Assembly: GCA_021568835.1 (NCBI GenBank)
Contig: JAKGSH010000001.1
Location: forward strand, 1 to 64,000
DNA: 64,000 nucleotides
DNA from: Streptomyces sp. Tue 6430
GTDB taxonomy: Bacteria; Actinomycetota; Actinomycetes; Streptomycetales; Streptomycetaceae
Direction: 5' to 3'
Of the stretch, positions 27,193-36,002 are shown piece after piece. Both the position numbers and the translations under genes were made by a program. A model generated the notes under the pieces. It had not been told where the DNA came from and did no database searches. It saw only the letters and a list, made by a program, of their open reading frames with translations. Each line of letters starts with the position of its first letter. Within the stretch, counting starts at the first letter, position 1.

Positions 27193-27969
27193 TCAGGAGT
27201 CCTTCCGGGCCACTCCGCCGTACATGCCGATCAGCGGTGCGTCGGGCCGCGGCGGCTCCTCGGGGCGCCAGTCGGTGACGCGGACCAGGCCGGGGTCGAG
27301 CAGGGTGAAGTCGCCGAAGAAGTCCAGGATCCGGGCGTGCGGGCGGAGGTTCATGGACGCGGTGGCCCTGCCGTAGACGGCGGCGGCGTCCTCCCGCCGG
27401 TCCTCGTGGACGTCGCCCGTGGCGTGCGACAGGACGAGGTAGGAGCCGACGGGGAGCGCGTCGCGGAGGGTGGCGAGGATGCCGTCCGGGTCCTCCGCCT
27501 CGGCGATGAAGTGCACGACGGCCACCAGCAGCAGCGCCACCGGCCGGTCGAGGTCGATGAGTTCGCGCACCTCGGGGTGGTCGAGGATCGCCCGGGGATC
27601 CCGCAGGTCGGCCAGGACGACCGAGGTGTCGGGCTCGTCGAGGAGCGCCATCGAGTGGGTGCTGACGAGGGGATCGTTGTCGACGTAGGCGACCCGGGTC
27701 TCCGGCGCGAGGGCCCGCGCGATCTGATGGACGTTGGGCTCGGTGGGCAGGCCCGTGCCCACGTCGAGGATCTGCCGGATCCCGCCCTCGGCGACCACGT
27801 GCTCGACGGCGCGCCGCAGGAAGCGCCGGTTGGCGCGGACGGCCTCCCGCACCTCGGGCGCCACCTTGATGAACTCCTCCGCGGCCTCCTGGTCGACCTC
27901 GTAGTTGTCCTTCCCACCGAGGAAGTAGTCGTACATCCGGGCCGGATGGGGCTTGCTCGTGTCGATCAC
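27193..27969 (-). CDS. DUF574-family SAM-dependent methyltransferase
   Basis: 258 residues. It begins MIDTSKPHPARMYDYFLGGK, the DUF574 signature (P-A-R-x-Y-D-x-LLGGKDN), then the SAM motif I ILDVGTGLPTEPNVH and VAYVDNDPLVSTHS. VALLLVAVVHFIAEAEDP and YLVLSHATGD complete the Rossmann fold. Streptomyces genomes carry many copies of this family with no known substrate. Monocistronic here, cytosolic. Confidence 0.85.
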   Translation of the reverse strand: MIDTSKPHPARMYDYFLGGKDNYEVDQEAAEEFIKVAPEVREAVRANRRFLRRAVEHVVAEGGIRQILDVGTGLPTEPNVHQIARALAPETRVAYVDNDPLVSTHSMALLDEPDTSVVLADLRDPRAILDHPEVRELIDLDRPVALLLVAVVHFIAEAEDPDGILATLRDALPVGSYLVLSHATGDVHEDRREDAAAVYGRATASMNLRPHARILDFFGDFTLLDPGLVRVTDWRPEEPPRPDAPLIGMYGGVARKDS

Positions 27970-28069
27970 GTGGGCGGGGGCACCGCCCTGGTCACCGCTG
28001 CCGGGGAGGACATGTGGCCTGGCTCCGTCCTGAACTCGTTCGACTTGTTCACCGCCGAGGTGGAAAGCC

Positions 28070-28250
28070 GTGGTGAAGGTCCGTCAACTCGCTTTGCAGA
28101 CAAGCATCTTGGCATGTCCGAGGAGCTCACTGAGGCCCGGGCTCCCGGCGGCCGGATCGGTGTCCGGCAACCGCGGTCACGCCGTGCTCACGCCGTGCTC
28201 ACCGCGTCGACCAGGTTCGCGAGCGCGCCGGCGAGGGCGTCCAGCCCGGG
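28070..28250. repeat. Diverged copy A of a ~180-bp repeat, includes an amidohydrolase tail remnant
   Basis: This segment is about 75% identical to 48570-48742. Shared words include CCGTCAACTCGC, GGGCTCCCGGCG and CGCCGTGCTCACCGCGTCGA. On the minus strand 28188-28260 encodes GLDALAGALANLVDAVSTA, the C-terminal tail of the N-formylglutamate amidohydrolase encoded at 48677-49477, but the rest of that gene is absent here. It is a duplicated or relic 3' end. Confidence 0.7.
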
Positions 28251-28602
28251 GGCGGCCGTCCCGGTCGTCGCCGGTACGGCGCCGGCGGCTTCGCTGCTGA
28301 CGGCGACGGACGGATTCCGTACGACACTGCTGTGCGGGGCCGGCCTGATGGCGCCGGCCCCGCCGATGGCGGCGCGGCTGCCGAAGCGCCCCGGCCGTGA
28401 ACGCCGATGTCGGGCGGGAGCGGAACGGACGGCGCGACCGGGTGGCCGGGGTGACCGGGGTGGCCGGGGAACAGTGAAGCGGCAGCCGGTCCCGGCCCGC
28501 CGGAGCGGATGCCGTTCCGAACGGTCCTGTCGGCGGTGCCGGGAGGAGGGGCACCGCCGCAACCGCTCGGACGCCGCTCGGACGCCGCTCGGGCGGGAAA
28601 GA
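28251..28602. other. GC-rich non-coding interval
   Basis: About 350 bp with open frames on both strands but no RBS or family resemblance. It probably holds decayed sequence upstream (on the minus strand) of the amidohydrolase tail remnant. Includes a CGCTCGGACGC short repeat near 28565-28591. Confidence 0.4.
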
Positions 28603-28638
28603 GAACGGCTCCTCGTCCCAGGGGACGAGGAGCCGTTC
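28603..28638 (-). terminator. Terminator of the GlsB-like gene
   Basis: GAACGGCTCCTCGTCCC pairs perfectly with GGGACGAGGAGCCGTTC, giving 17 bp with a minimal loop. It lies 21 bp beyond the stop of the small membrane-protein gene. Confidence 0.8.
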
Positions 28639-28658
28639 GGTGTGGTGTGAGCGTCGGA

Positions 28659-28940
28659 TCAGGCGTGGCGGTGGTGGGCGTGGCGGTTACCGGTGACCAG
28701 GCGGTAGAGGGCGAGGAGGATGACGGAGCCGACGATGGCGGCGATCCAGGTGGACAGGTCGAAGAAGCCGTCGATGGAGTCGACACCGAAGATCACCTTG
28801 CCGAGCCAGCCGCCGAGGAGGCCGCCCGCGATGCCGATGAGCATGGTGATGATGGCGCCACCGGGGTCCTTGCCCGGCATCAGCGCCTTGGCGATGAAGC
28901 CCGCGAGCAGGCCGATGAGGATCCAAGCGATGATTCCCAT
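28659..28940 (-). CDS. GlsB/YeaQ/YmgE-family stress-response membrane protein
   Basis: 93 residues with three hydrophobic segments (IIAWILIGLLAGFIAKALMP, AIITMLIGIAGGLLGGWLG and WIAAIVGSVILLALYRLV) and a His-rich tail HAHHRHA. This is the transglycosylase-associated/GlsB family, induced by general stress in many bacteria. The His tail may bind metal; its role is unknown. AGGAGACGCGTC precedes ATG. A locally AT-rich stretch (TTTATAC, 28960-28968 on the minus strand) may be its -10 region. Confidence 0.88.
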   Translation of the reverse strand: MGIIAWILIGLLAGFIAKALMPGKDPGGAIITMLIGIAGGLLGGWLGKVIFGVDSIDGFFDLSTWIAAIVGSVILLALYRLVTGNRHAHHRHA

Positions 28941-29314
28941 GACGCGTCTCCTGCCTCGTTGTATAAAGTTTCTGTTAGTGCATCGTGTTTACCGTCGGGC
29001 CACTTCCAAACACCGCGTACGTGATCATCTGCCGGGCCGGGTCCCGGACTGTTCCGTCATGCCCTTCACCGTCCGGCGGGAAGGCCACGGGAAGGCCACC
29101 GGTCCTCCGGGCCCGGAACGGCTTCTTCCCCCTGTCGGTCGGATGATCCCGGGTGGCGGCACCGGGCCTGAGGGGCCGTCACGGACGCGGACGAGAGGTC
29201 CGGCCACCGCCGGGCCGGGCGCGACGCGGGGCCGTTCGCGGGCGGCAGGCCCGCACGACGCGGATGTGCGCGAACGGTTCCGATGCTCCCGCGTCACACC
29301 GGATGATCGGTGCC
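28941..29314. other. Divergent intergenic region
   Basis: Contains the AT-rich putative promoter for the GlsB-like gene near 28955-28995 and otherwise GC-rich sequence. An open + frame leads into the next gene, but no start upstream of 29315 has an RBS. Confidence 0.4.
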
Positions 29315-29841
29315 ATGGTGCTTTCCCCGCTGTCCGGCTCTGGCTGCTCCCCAACGCCGTCCTCCTCGCCGCAATGGGCGTCTGGGGCACGATCCGCTAC
29401 TCCCACCTGCCGGAGCGGATACCGAAGCACATCGGTGTCGACGGAGTGGACGCCTGGACGGACCGGTCGATCGGCAGCGCGTTCGTCCTGGTCTTCGTGT
29501 ACACCGGCATGACGGTGCTGTTGACCGGCTGCGCCGAACTGACCCTGCGCATGACACCACGCGACGAACTGCCGGACACGAACAGGTCGTCGTTCGCCAC
29601 CGGGCCGTCCTCGTCCGTGCTCAACAGACCCGGCAGTCGTGCGTCGGCACGCCGGATCGCCCGGGCCCTGTTGCTGTTCAACACGTGTATCGGCCTCACC
29701 CTGCTCACGGGCTGCGGAATACTGTGGCGTTCCACGCCCGAACCGGACGTGCCCGGGTGGCTGTTCGCCGCGATGACGACGCCGCTTCTCGCCGGCACCG
29801 CTCTGACGGTCGCCGCGGCCCTGGGTGACCGGAAGCGCTGA
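29315..29841 (+). CDS. DUF1648-type membrane protein
   Basis: About 175 residues. After adding one C in CTTTCCCCG (~29325) the start reads MVLSPAVRLWLLPNAVLLAA. The DUF1648 core follows: HLPERIPKHIGVDGVDAWTD, a conserved motif where a membrane helix precedes PxRxPxHxxxxGxxD. Then come membrane segments AFVLVFVYTGMTVLLTG, ALLLFNTCIGLTLLTG and WLFAAMTTPLLAGTALTVAAA. Members are often linked to GntR regulators; none is present here. Function unknown. Confidence 0.65.
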
Positions 29842-29935
29842 AACTCCTGCGGACCCGCCTTCTCCCGGCGCGTCAAGTGCCGGTGGACCGCCTGCCGGGC
29901 CGAGCGCGTGAACCGGTGCTGCGACCGGAGGGTTA

Positions 29936-30121
29936 GCCGGACCGGCGGAGCACGCCGAGGCCGGCGCGTCCTGGCGGTACCTGGAGACGGTGGGCGTATT
30001 GGGCGCCTGGGCGGCCGCCGGGCTGCTCCTCGCGCCGTCCGTCCTGCGCAGGACGGCCCGCCGGGAGTCCGGAGCCACGATGGCGGAACGGCAGCGGAAG
30101 GCGATGCAGCGGGTCGGTTAG
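29936..30121 (+). pseudogene. YhgE/Pip-type membrane protein, C-terminal relic
   Basis: The frame reads SWRYLETVGVLGAWAAAG, LLLAPSVLRRTARRESG and ends KAMQRVG with TAG 30119-30121. This resembles the last membrane span and cytosolic tail of Streptomyces YhgE/Pip or ABC-2-like exporters. Nothing upstream continues it, and the pglW homology begins immediately at its stop, so it marks a deletion junction. Confidence 0.5.
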
Positions 30122-31688
30122 AGCGCGGCTCCGACGCCTCCCTGCGCCAGTCCGTCGAGAACGCCGCCCGGCGCGAGGCCGCGGTGCTGGGCCGCTTCAA
30201 GCACCCGGGCGTCGTCCAGCTCAAGCAGTACTTCCCCTCCGGGCACGCCGCCGGCCCGCGCTGATCTTCGACTACCACCCGGACACCCTGAAACTGGACG
30301 AGTACCTGGTCCAGTACGGCGAGAAGCTGGACATCCTCGGCCGGATGGCGCTGGTGCGCCAGCTCGCCGAGACGATGCGCTCCGCGCACGCCAGCCGCAT
30401 CCACCACCGCGCGCTCGCCGCCGGCTCCGTCCACGTCGTCCCCCGGCCGCGCGGCCGGAAGGGGCAGGCCGTCGGGAGGAGGCCGCCTGGCTCACCCCGC
30501 AGCTGCAGATCTCCGACTGGCAGATCGCCACCCAGCGCAGCGCCGACTCCTCCCAGGGCCAGGGCATGACCCGGTTCGCGCCGACCGCCCTGTCCGCCAT
30601 GCACCTGTCCAATGACGCCGACGCCTACCTCGCGCCGGAACTCACCGCCCTCAGCCCCGACCCCGTCTACCTCGACGTGTACGGGCTCGGCGTCCTCACC
30701 TACCTGCTCGTCACCGGCAAGGGCCCCGGCCGCCAGCCAGGCCGAGCTGCTGGCCCGCCTGGAGGCGGGCGAGGGCCTGCGCCCCAGCTCGCTGGTCGAC
30801 GGTCTCTCCGAGGACGTGGACTTCCTGGTGCAGGCCGCCACCGCCTACCGGCCCGGCCAGCGCCTCTCCAGCGTCGACGAGTTCCTGGAGCTGCTGGAGG
30901 TCGTCGAGGACTCCCTCACCGCCCCCGCCGCGACCCTCCTCGACGGGCACGCCGAGGACGAGACCGGGCAGAGCGCCGACAAGGACCCGCTGGAGGCCGT
31001 CGCCGGCGATGTGCTCGCCGGCCGGTGGGAGGTCCGCCGCCGTCTCGGCACCGGCTCCACCAGCCGCGCCTTCCTCGTCCGCGACCTGGAGGCGGAGACC
31101 CGCAGGACGCGCCCGCTGGCCGTGCTGAAGGTCGCCCTGTCCGACAGCCGCGGCGAGATCCTCGTCCACGAGGCCGAGGCCATGCGCCGCCTGCGCCCCC
31201 ACTCCGGCATCATCCGCCTCGTCGAGCCCGAGCCGCTGCACATCGCCGGCCGCACCGTCCTGGCACTGGAGTACGTCGGCGACGAACGCGACGACGCCGG
31301 CCAGGGCGCCGAGGGCACCTCCCGCCCGCGCCGCCGCGAGGAGACCGTCGCCCGCCAGCTCCGCGACCACGGCCGCCTCCCGGTCGACCAGTTGGAGGCG
31401 TACGGCGACTACCTCTTCGGCGCCGTCGACTTCCTGGAGGGCGAGGGCGTCTGGCACCGCGACATCAAGCCCGACAACATCGCCGTCCGCATCCGCCCCA
31501 ACCGCACCCGCGAACTCGTCCTCATCGACTTCTCGCTGGCCGGCTACCCGGCGAAGAACACCGACGCGGGCACCGACGGCTACCTCGACCCCTTCGTCGA
31601 CGTCATCACGCGCGGCTCCTACGACTCGCACGCCGAGCGGTACGCCGTCGCCGTCACCCTGCACCAGATGGCCTCCGGCGAGCTGCCC
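30115..31688 (+). pseudogene. pglW: PglW (BREX type 2 serine/threonine kinase), internal fragment
   Basis: About 520 residues out of the ~1500 of PglW, lacking both ends. The first kinase-like domain is degenerate: RREAAVLGRFKHPGVVQLKQ, LIFDYHPDTLKLDEYL, DADAYLAPELTAL. The second retains GRWEVRRRLGTGSTSRAFLV (Gly loop), LAVLKVAL (Lys), VWHRDIKPDNIAV (catalytic loop), LIDFSLAG (DFS in place of DFG) and GTDGYLDPF. Single C/G losses near 30262, 30475 and 30727 break the frame. It starts at the YhgE stop and ends at GELP, where transposase sequence takes over. PglW is the kinase of the Pgl/BREX-2 phage defence system; this copy cannot be functional. Confidence 0.72.
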
Positions 31689-31928
31689 AACCTGATGCGC
31701 AGACCCCGAAGCCCGCCAGCCCGCCACCACGGTCGACCGCTGGTGGCCCGAGAACGCCGCGTTCGTCGACACTGGACACAGCAACGGCGAGAGCGAGGGA
31801 TCAACCGCACGATCAAGTTCGTTGCCCACAACGCGTTCGGCTTCCGCAACACCGACAACCAGCGGCTGCGGATATGCTGCGTCACCACTCGCCGAGCCCG
31901 CGGACACCCCCGTACCGCTCAACTTTGA
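31689..31928 (+). pseudogene. ISL3-family transposase, C-terminal relic
   Basis: Joined frames read WWPENAAFVDTGHSNGESEG and NRTIKFVAHNAFGFRNTDNQ, then RLRICCVTTRRARGH. This is the end of an ISL3 transposase (GxNRxIK...AFGFRN..NQR). The DDE catalytic domain is missing and one base is lost near 31800. It abuts the pglW fragment and probably helped its truncation. Confidence 0.7.
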
Positions 31929-32088
31929 AGACACCCGTAACGTGGCTCGACAAGGGCTGTGACATCACAGAGGTGTACACGGCGGTCTTCAAGTACGGGA
32001 TGTCGGAAGGCTGGAGCCTTTGCCGGCTTGTTACGGCTGAGAGCCTGCCCGACAGTTGTCGTCAAAGGCTCGGCAGAACGGCCCCGAT

Positions 32089-32105
32089 GATCATATGATC
32101 GGATG
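32089..32105 (+). promoter_or_regulatory. Palindrome with -10-like hexamer directly before a start codon
   Basis: GATCATATGATC (32089-32100) is a perfect 12-bp palindrome. It contains TATGAT (32094-32099), a good -10 hexamer, ending 6 bp before ATG 32106. No RBS is present. This spacing fits a leaderless transcript starting at the ATG, with the palindrome as a possible operator. Confidence 0.4.
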
Positions 32106-33400
32106 ATGGGGCTTGCCGATATCACTCGCGAGGACGTACTCAAGGCGATACAAGAGCATGACGCTCTCGGAGAGGAATCGTTCCTCCTGCGTTACGGCTT
32201 CGAGCCCGTTCGCCGCTTGTTGCTCGTACACGAGGGGCGACGATACGAGCTTGGCGCAATTGCTGGCGCCGCACATCGGTACGCGCTCGGCCAGCTCCTT
32301 CCTCCGGACGTGCTCGCCGGAGACCGTGAGAGCCCGATCCGCGCACTGACGGAGCTCGGCTTCGAAGTGCAGCGGTCCAAGACCGCTGCCGCACCCCGTC
32401 TGCTGATTTCACCCTCCTACGGCAGTGCCGAGTCTCGGCAGCACTGGAAGGACACGCTCGATCGGACTGTTCCGTTCACCGATGAGAAGTACAGCCGCCA
32501 TCTGACCGGGAGCCAGCGTCAACAGCTCCTGAGTCTCCATCCGGAGGGATGCTCCCGCTTCTGGGTGCCACACCAGGACACGACAGCAAGATGGCGGCCG
32601 TCACCACCGGGGACGTGGTTCTGTTCACCGGCAAGAATCGTGTCCGAGCCATCGGCGAGGTTGGAGTGATCTTCCGCAACCGTGAGTTCGCGGACACGAT
32701 GTGGCCACCCGAGCAAGGTGGTGACAGCTGGCACACGGTATACAGTCTGCGCGAGTTCCAAACCACTGAACTCCCCTACGCAGTTCTGAACGCCCTCCTC
32801 GGCTACAAGCCCAACTTCCAGTACCCGGGGCAGCTGGTTCTCTCGGGTGAGCGGGCAGCAGCGGGGATCGACGGGCTGCTCATCACCACACGTACTGCCC
32901 TTGAAAGGGCTGGTGCGGTACCGCCGCCCGGTGATGTGCGCATGATGCAGGTGGAACAACAGCACACTCGCACCGTCACCGTTGAGCAGCCCGCACGTCA
33001 GCTCCTGTTCGACCGTACCGAGGCGGAGTTGGTGAGTGCCTACTGCTCCTCACTCACTGAAGTGCAGGCCAAGCGTTTCGCCACAGTGGCTGGAATCTGC
33101 GATCTGTATGTCGACGGACCCGACGGCCGAGAACTGATTGAAGCCAAGAGTCGCGTCGAGCGGTCCCACGTGCGTGCCGCGCTCGCGCAGCTGCTCGACT
33201 ACGCGCGCTACGCCCCTGCGCCGGTTGACCGACTCGCTGCTCTCTTTCCGGCACCGTTGACATTGAACGCGCTCGGTCTCCTGCACCACTACGGAATCGA
33301 CAGTATTCACCGCACCGCTGAGGGAACTTTTGAGCGCCTCCCTGCTCCCGAGCCCCGACGTCGGTTTATTCGGGATCTTGTCGGGTCCGGAAACCATTGA
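32106..33400 (+). CDS. Type IV restriction-like protein: ScoMcrA-type head, PUA/EVE-like middle, PD-(D/E)XK-like nuclease
   Basis: The N-terminal ~90 residues (LADITREDVLKAIQEHDALG, FLLRYGF, AIAGAAHRYALG) match the head domain of ScoMcrA, the S. coelicolor enzyme that cuts phosphorothioated/methylated DNA. A middle region with VVLFTGKNRVRAIGEVGVIF and the DTMWPPEQGG / SWHTVYSLREF motif resembles EVE/PUA-like modified-base readers. The C-terminus ICDLYVDGPDGRELIEAKS is a PD-(D/E)XK-like core (D...ELIEAK), followed by ALAQLLDYARYA. One G is missing near 32563 (TGGGGTGCC expected), so the halves are in different frames. Codon use is less GC-biased than its neighbours, suggesting transfer. It probably restricts modified foreign DNA. 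Confidence 0.65.
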
Positions 33401-33537
33401 GCGGTGGTGATGACCGGCTCGACGCGCAGGCCCTGCTGCACCAGGGAACCGGTGGAGAACAAATTCGGAATTTGATCTTGGCCGGGCGGACTGTCTCGCG
33501 AGGTCATCGAGTGGAGCGGCGCTTCGGTGGCCGTGAA
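33401..33537. other. Short intergenic spacer
   Basis: 137 bp between convergent genes, unusually AT-containing (AACAAATTCGGAATTTGATC). Minus-strand codons here give LFSTGSLVQQGLRVEPV without a start, possibly another relic. No terminator hairpin is visible. Confidence 0.3.
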
Positions 33538-34122
33538 TCATTTTCCAAAAGCTCCTCGGCCGCGCAGCAGTGAAGAAGTAGCCGGAACCGTCTCGGCGTT
33601 GTGCCCCTGCATCGACGCCGAGTCTGCCGGAGGAGAGGCCCCCGGATGGGCGTGTGCGTGGCCGCCGGTCGGTACGCGCAACCGCGCCCATACGGTCTTG
33701 CCGGGGGCGACCGGGCGAGGCGTGATGCCCCAATCGTCCGCGAGGGCAGCCACGAGGAGCAGCCCGCGGCCGGACTCGGACAGGGGGTTCGGGGGCGGGG
33801 GAGTGGGCGAGGGCTGCTTCTCGGCGCGGGTGTCGGTCACTTCAATACGGAAGGTGCCCTCAGCGAGGGTGAGTTGGACGTGGAAGTCCCGGCCGGGGAC
33901 GTGACCGTGGCGTACGGCGTTGGCGGTGAGTTCCGCCGTGATGAGGGTGAGCGTCTCGTTGACCGGGGTCGTGTAGGGGTGGCCCCAGTCGTTCAGGCGG
34001 TGCGAGACGAGTCGGCGGGCGAGGCGGGCACCGCGCGGCGTTGAGGTGAAGCGCATGGTGAACCCGCGTTCGGGTGCGGGGTGCTGCGGCATATGCCCGT
34101 TCGGGGGAGTTGCTGACTTCAT
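33538..34122 (-). CDS. RsbW-like ATP-binding regulator (HATPase anti-sigma type)
   Basis: 194 residues. FTSTPRGARLARRLVSHRL leads into the GHKL fold: LITAELTANAVRHG (N box), FRIEVTDTRAEKQ (G1-like), SGRGLLLVAALADDWG (G2) and GKTVWARLRVP. A Pro/Ser tail follows. Streptomyces encode many of these beside an XRE regulator and a DUF397 protein (whiJ/abaA-type loci), as here, divergently. They are thought to bind sigma or anti-sigma partners. Its first codons lie in the ~390-bp repeat that recurs at 37114. ATG 34122. Confidence 0.82.
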   Translation of the reverse strand: MKSATPPNGHMPQHPAPERGFTMRFTSTPRGARLARRLVSHRLNDWGHPYTTPVNETLTLITAELTANAVRHGHVPGRDFHVQLTLAEGTFRIEVTDTRAEKQPSPTPPPPNPLSESGRGLLLVAALADDWGITPRPVAPGKTVWARLRVPTGGHAHAHPGASPPADSASMQGHNAETVPATSSLLRGRGAFGK

Positions 34123-34460
34123 AGGGTCAACGGTGTCGGACTCTGCGTAGCGTTGACCAGGAGCGATGTGCTGACGGGTGCGGGCTGTACACGCGGGCGG
34201 TGCGCTTGTACCTGGTGTTGGGCGTGACCGTTTCCCAGGCCCCGAGTTGGCTGACTGGGCGGTTGTACGAGAGGAGCTGTGGCGTGGACGACGAGGTTCA
34301 GCAGCCGGAGTACGAGGTCGGGACGGGCATGCTGTGCGTGTTCGGGCGGCAGTTGAAGCTGTTCCGGGAGCGGGCGGGCCTGGACCGCGCGAGGCTCGGG
34401 TCCCTGACCGGGTACTCGGCTTCGACGATCGCGTCGTTCGAGCAGGGGAGACGCATCCCG
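34071..34460. repeat. ~390-bp direct repeat, left copy
   Basis: It covers the first codons of the ATPase gene, the divergent promoter region and the first ~59 codons of the XRE regulator. It is >90% identical to 37114-37505 by eye. The two copies bracket the rest of the regulator, DUF397, the CYTH gene and the radical SAM gene. Confidence 0.9.
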
Positions 34461-35114
34461 CCGCCGCAGTTCATCGACCGAGCCGATGAACTGCTCGACT
34501 CCGGTGGGGTATTGAGTGTGGGCAAGGGCGAGGTGGCTCGGGCTCAGTATCCGGCGTTCTTCCGGGATGCGGCCAAGTTGGAGGCCGAGGCGGTGGTACT
34601 GCACGTGTACGCCACCCAGGCTGTGCCAGGGCTCTTGCAGACCGGGGAGTACGCGCGGGCGGTGTTCGCCATGTGGCGTCCACAGCTGGACGAAGAGGTC
34701 ATCGAGCAGCGGCTGGCGGCCCGGTTGGCGCGACAGGGGATCTTTGAGCTGCGGCCCGCTCCGCACCTGAGCTTTGTGATCGAGGAGGCTGTACTTCTGC
34801 GTCCACTCGGTGGTGAGGCTGTATGGCGGGGGCAGTTGGAGCAACTTCTGCTCATTGGGGAGAAGCGGAACGTAGAGGTCCAGGTGATGCCCCTCTCCCG
34901 TCAGGAGCACGCGGGATTGGCTGGCCCCTTCACCTTGATGGAGATGAAGGATGGGCGCAGGATCGCCTATGCGGAGGTGCAGGGTGACAGCCGGGTCCAC
35001 ACGGAGCGTCAGAGGGTCAGAGAGCTTGAACGTACGTATGGGTCCCTGCGTGCTCAGGCGCACACTCCGGCAGAATCACGTGCGTTGATCGAGAAGCTGT
35101 TGGGAGAGAGATGA
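34284..35114 (+). CDS. XRE-family regulator with DUF5753 (WhiJ/Scr1-like)
   Basis: 276 residues. The N-terminal HTH is [18 protein letters not shown] with [18 protein letters not shown] as the recognition region (residues ~17-60). The DUF5753 domain follows: [53 protein letters not shown], and the end is [20 protein letters not shown] lies 8 nt before GTG 34284. ATGA overlap with DUF397. Such regulators are paired with DUF397 proteins to control development or as toxin-antitoxin-like switches. Confidence 0.87.
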   Translation: MDDEVQQPEYEVGTGMLCVFGRQLKLFRERAGLDRARLGSLTGYSASTIASFEQGRRIPPPQFIDRADELLDSGGVLSVGKGEVARAQYPAFFRDAAKLEAEAVVLHVYATQAVPGLLQTGEYARAVFAMWRPQLDEEVIEQRLAARLARQGIFELRPAPHLSFVIEEAVLLRPLGGEAVWRGQLEQLLLIGEKRNVEVQVMPLSRQEHAGLAGPFTLMEMKDGRRIAYAEVQGDSRVHTERQRVRELERTYGSLRAQAHTPAESRALIEKLLGER

Positions 35115-35314
35115 GCGGGGATAACCCAAGGCTCGGCCTGGACAGGCTTGCCTGGTTCAAGAGCAGTTACAGCGCGGGTGATGGCGGAGAGTGTGTCGAA
35201 GTCGCCGTCCGCCCCGCCACGGTCCACGTCCGCGACTCGAAGGACACAACCCGCGCCGCCCTCGCCGTAGAACCCACGGCGTGGGCCGCCTTCGTAGAGT
35301 TCGCGGCACTCTGA
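35111..35314 (+). CDS. DUF397 protein
   Basis: 67 residues. The DUF397 signature [20 protein letters not shown] is followed by [20 protein letters not shown] and [10 protein letters not shown] 35111 overlaps the XRE stop. The two probably form a complex; in Scr1-type pairs the small partner modulates the regulator. Confidence 0.9.
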   Translation: MSGDNPRLGLDRLAWFKSSYSAGDGGECVEVAVRPATVHVRDSKDTTRAALAVEPTAWAAFVEFAAL

Positions 35315-35318
35315 CCGG

Positions 35319-35358
35319 ACAGGGCCCTCGGCGGGCGAGTGCTTGCCGAGGGCCCTGT
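35319..35358 (+). terminator. Terminator of the XRE-DUF397 operon
   Basis: ACAGGGCCCTCGGC and GCCGAGGGCCCTGT form a perfect 14-bp stem with a 12-nt loop, 4 bp after the DUF397 stop. Confidence 0.85.
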
Positions 35359-35445
35359 GTGGAGGTGACAGCCCCCACCGGCTCTGAGCGGTGATGCCGG
35401 AAGTCAGGCCGCTGCCGCGGGCGTACCCCCGAGGTGCCGGCCGGA

Positions 35446-35991
35446 TCAGGCGAAGAGGAGCGTGGGCTCCGCGAGGATGTCACGCCCCGCTTCGCTCTTG
35501 TAGATCAGGTCGATGCTGCCGAAGCGGGCCTGGTCGTAGTCCAGGCCGAGTCCCGCCACCGCCTCCTTCACGGCAGCCTCGGAAGAGCCTTCGATCTCCA
35601 GGAAGGTCGGGAGGTCCGGCCAGGTGTCGAAGTCGTAGGTGACACCGTCCAGGTGCCATTCCTCGCGGTAGTTCTGCTGGTAGCGGACCTGCCGCAGGCC
35701 GAGCGCCGCGAGGAGTTCCGCGGTCCTGGCCAGGTCGTCGACCTCGACCTCGATCTCGGTGGTCCCGTTGATGTGCGTCGCGTCGGTGACCTGCTTCAGG
35801 GTGAGCGTCGTCCTGCCGCCCTCGTCGCGCAACCGCAGCCACTGCTCGCCCTGCACGGCGTCGTTCTCGAAGATCAGGCGCGTGAACATGGTCCTGGGGA
35901 AGACCTGTTCCGCCCCGGCAGCGCGCAGAGCGTCGAGGGTGGCCTCCACGTCGATCTCCAGGAACTTCGCTTCGTACTCGTTCTGCGCCAT
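35446..35991 (-). CDS. CYTH-domain protein (class IV adenylate cyclase / triphosphate tunnel enzyme)
   Basis: 181 residues. The family-defining ExExK is at the N-terminus (NEYEAKFLEID). Alternating charged strands of the tunnel fold follow: QWLRLRDEGGRTTLTLKQV, TTEIEVEVDDL, REEWHLDGVTYDFDTWP and TFLEIEGSS. CYTH enzymes bind triphosphates and metal, acting as adenylate cyclases, thiamine triphosphatases or RNA triphosphatases; this cannot be settled here. AAGGAGAACC precedes ATG 35991, 11 bp after the radical SAM stop, so the two are one operon. Confidence 0.85.
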   Translation of the reverse strand: MAQNEYEAKFLEIDVEATLDALRAAGAEQVFPRTMFTRLIFENDAVQGEQWLRLRDEGGRTTLTLKQVTDATHINGTTEIEVEVDDLARTAELLAALGLRQVRYQQNYREEWHLDGVTYDFDTWPDLPTFLEIEGSSEAAVKEAVAGLGLDYDQARFGSIDLIYKSEAGRDILAEPTLLFA

Positions 35992-36002
35992 GGTTCTCCT
36001 TG

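Noticed and set aside
26866..28650. A 594-codon + strand open frame
   Set aside because: It is antisense to the cysteine leader peptide and the DUF574 methyltransferase; the product has no family resemblance and merely reflects GC-rich antisense openness.
30115..31928. An active two-domain kinase fused to a transposase tail
   Set aside because: Both ends of PglW are missing, the tail is a clear ISL3 relic, and several frame breaks occur; this is a remnant.
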